In this document: piece by piece, positions 5,811 through 6,979 of the stretch
Layout of the letters: each line of letters begins with the position of its first letter
How positions within the stretch are numbered: position 1 is the first letter of the stretch
Assembly (NCBI GenBank): GCA_947588795.1
Contig: CANPZJ010000041.1
Coordinates: 1 to 6,979 of the forward strand
Origin: an uncultured Bacilli bacterium
GTDB taxonomy: Bacteria > Bacillota_I > Bacilli_A > RF39 > UBA660
Length of the DNA: 6,979 bases
Direction: 5' to 3'
Notes under the pieces: model-generated
What the model was told of the DNA's origin: nothing
Databases searched by the model: none
The model's input: only the letters and a program-made list of their open reading frames with translations
Made by a program: the position numbers and the translations under genes

Positions 5811-6514
5811 AAGTAATGTTAGTATTAAGTTATGATGGCTCTAAATTTTATGGCTTTCAAAGGCAAAAAAATGTGAGAAATGTGCAAGGATATTTAGAAA
5901 ATACTTTAAGTAATATTTTAAAAGAAGAAATTTTAGTTAAAGGGGCAGGTCGAACTGATGCTGGGGTTCACTCTTTATATCAAGTAGTACATTTTGAAAC
6001 TAATAAAGATATATGCAATTTAAAGAATAAATTAAATAATGTTTTAGAAGATGTTAGAATAAAAAAAGTAAAAGTAGTGAATGATGATTTTCATGCTAGA
6101 CATAGTGCATTATCTAAAACATATCTTTATAAAATAGATTTAAGTGGCCAAAAAGATAGTAATTATTATAATATTATTAAATATAAACTAGATATTAAAA
6201 AGATGAAGGAAGCATCTAAATTATTTTTAGGTACTCACGATTTTCATAATTTTGTTTCAGGTAATAGAGAAGATTATCATAGTACAATTTATAAAATAAA
6301 TATTTATAAATTTAATAACACTTTATATTTAAAATTTACGGGTCGTGCTTTTTATCGTTATATGGTAAGAAATCTAGTTGGGGCTTTAATTGAAATAGGC
6401 AAAGGTAAAATAGATGAAAGCATTATAAAAGATATGTTAGAAAGTCCAGAGTTAGAAAAAAGATTACCAACTGCTAGTCCGAATGGCCTATGTTTATTAA
6501 AGATAAAATATTGA
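5807..6514 (+). CDS. truA: tRNA pseudouridine(38-40) synthase TruA
   Basis: The 235-residue protein has SYDGSKFYGFQRQ (8-20), the catalytic motif GAGRTDAGVHS with nucleophile D51, FHARHSALSKTYLYKI, GTHDFHNF, GRAFYRYMVRNLVGAL and the C-terminal LPTASPNGLCLL. All are diagnostic for TruA, which converts U38-U40 of the tRNA anticodon arm to pseudouridine as a cytoplasmic homodimer. The length is near the usual 245-265. GGAGTG (5797-5802) lies 4 nt before the ATG, and the start overlaps the previous stop as ATGA, favouring this ATG over the one at 5816. It is the last gene of the overlapping operon. Bacilli commonly carry ecfA1-ecfA2-ecfT directly before truA, which supports the reading of the two preceding genes. 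No convincing terminator follows. Confidence 0.97.
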   Translation: MKVMLVLSYDGSKFYGFQRQKNVRNVQGYLENTLSNILKEEILVKGAGRTDAGVHSLYQVVHFETNKDICNLKNKLNNVLEDVRIKKVKVVNDDFHARHSALSKTYLYKIDLSGQKDSNYYNIIKYKLDIKKMKEASKLFLGTHDFHNFVSGNREDYHSTIYKINIYKFNNTLYLKFTGRAFYRYMVRNLVGALIEIGKGKIDESIIKDMLESPELEKRLPTASPNGLCLLKIKY

Positions 6515-6540
6515 CTAATTTAAATATTTTAGTTTATAAT
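6511..6540 (+). promoter_or_regulatory. Strong sigma-A-type promoter overlapping the truA stop
   Basis: TTGACT (6511-6516, 5 of 6 consensus) and TATAAT (6535-6540, perfect) are 18 nt apart. The -35 box includes the TGA stop codon of truA (6512-6514). A start near 6547 would leave about 17 nt of leader containing the SD GAGGT (6554-6558) of the next gene. Confidence 0.7.
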
Positions 6541-6563
6541 AACTCCTTGAATTGAGGTATTTT

Positions 6564-6979
6564 ATGGAAAAAGATAATAAAAATTCTATTAATATTTATA
6601 CTATTTATAACAATTTAGTGAATTTTACAATTGATTATATTAAAGAAGATTCGCCAAATATTTCTAATATTAGTGTTTCAGTTAAAGATGGCATTTTAAT
6701 TAATTTATTGAACAATGTTGGTATTGGATATGGTAATTATACTATTGATGAATTATATGATTTTCAGCCTGATTTTTATCCATTTAATACAGATGCCTTT
6801 TTGAAATATGTTGTCCGTTTTATTGCCAGTTATATGTTCGATATAGATATTGTTAAATCTGTTTTAGAGGATTATGATTATGGATTTCATTCAAGGTGTA
6901 TCGAATTTGATCCAAATGATGGGGTTAAAGTTTTAGTAGATTTTCTAAATTATATTGCAAAAAGATGTAGTTATAATCA
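6564..6979 (+). CDS. Unrecognised protein, N-terminal 138 residues (truncated by window end)
   Basis: An ATG at 6564, preceded by SD GAGGT (6554-6558) with 5 nt spacing and by a good promoter, opens a frame with no stop through the window end (138 codons plus 2 nt). I do not recognise the family. The protein begins MEKDNKNSINIYTIYNN, is rich in Asn, Asp, Ile and Tyr, and is net acidic. It has no signal peptide and no clear membrane helix; FLKYVVRFIASYMFDI (79-94) is moderately hydrophobic but charged at the edges. Two cysteines (112, 135) are spaced too far apart for an obvious metal motif. It is most likely cytoplasmic. The clean start region and open frame make it a probable real gene. Its own promoter separates it from the truA operon, although no terminator was found between them. 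Confidence 0.75.
   Translation, partial: MEKDNKNSINIYTIYNNLVNFTIDYIKEDSPNISNISVSVKDGILINLLNNVGIGYGNYTIDELYDFQPDFYPFNTDAFLKYVVRFIASYMFDIDIVKSVLEDYDYGFHSRCIEFDPNDGVKVLVDFLNYIAKRCSYN

Noticed and set aside
6512..6514. Mycoplasma-type code (TGA = Trp)
   Set aside because: Trp is encoded by TGG, the families reach their normal length without internal TGA, and TGA ends ftsX, the EcfA2-like gene and truA at the expected points.
6541..6560. Short CCTTGAATTGAGG hairpin as a truA terminator
   Set aside because: It has only about three base pairs and lies over the SD of the next gene; there is no stable stem and no adequate T tract.

Overview
This window is very AT-rich and gene-dense, and every gene reads on the + strand. 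Trp codons are TGG, and three genes end in TGA (stops at 186-188, 5808-5810 and 6512-6514). No family member here carries an internal TGA, so the standard bacterial code (table 11) applies rather than the Mycoplasma code. The gene set (FtsX with an exported M23 hydrolase factor, YvcK, WhiA, and a TruA preceded by EcfA-like genes) points to a low-GC Bacillota/Bacilli lineage that keeps a peptidoglycan wall. An uncultured, reduced-genome gut Bacilli group of the RF39 or Erysipelotrichales type is my guess; the sequence does not prove it.

Layout. (1) 1-1396: the 3' end of ftsX overlaps by 4 nt an EnvC/PcsB-like coiled-coil M23 protein, the classical FtsEX-plus-hydrolase-regulator pair of cell division. 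It closes with a clear intrinsic terminator (1403-1435). (2) 1436-2895: a stand-alone accessory gene for an AAA_14/DUF4143 ATPase. It has its own promoter, which carries a perfect 14-bp inverted repeat, and a probable terminator. (3) 2950-6514: a tightly overlapping five-gene operon, yvcK - whiA - EcfA1-like relic - EcfA2-like relic - truA, with overlaps of 17, 1, 10 and 4 nt. (4) 6511-6979: a strong promoter overlapping the truA stop codon drives an unrecognised gene that runs off the window end.

The most striking content is the pair at 4807-5810. Both small proteins align by eye with the C-terminal parts of the energy-coupling-factor ATPases EcfA1 and EcfA2, in the same order and in the slot before truA where Bacilli normally carry ecfA1-ecfA2-ecfT. 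Both lack the Walker A region. Their Walker B and H-switch positions are replaced, as is the LSGGQ position in the second, yet both frames are intact and translationally coupled. They look like catalytically dead, shrunken descendants of an ECF ATPase pair that persist without an adjacent ecfT.

Functionally, the window joins wall and division control (FtsX, M23 factor, YvcK, WhiA) with tRNA modification (TruA), one mobile-type ATPase and two proteins of unknown present-day role.
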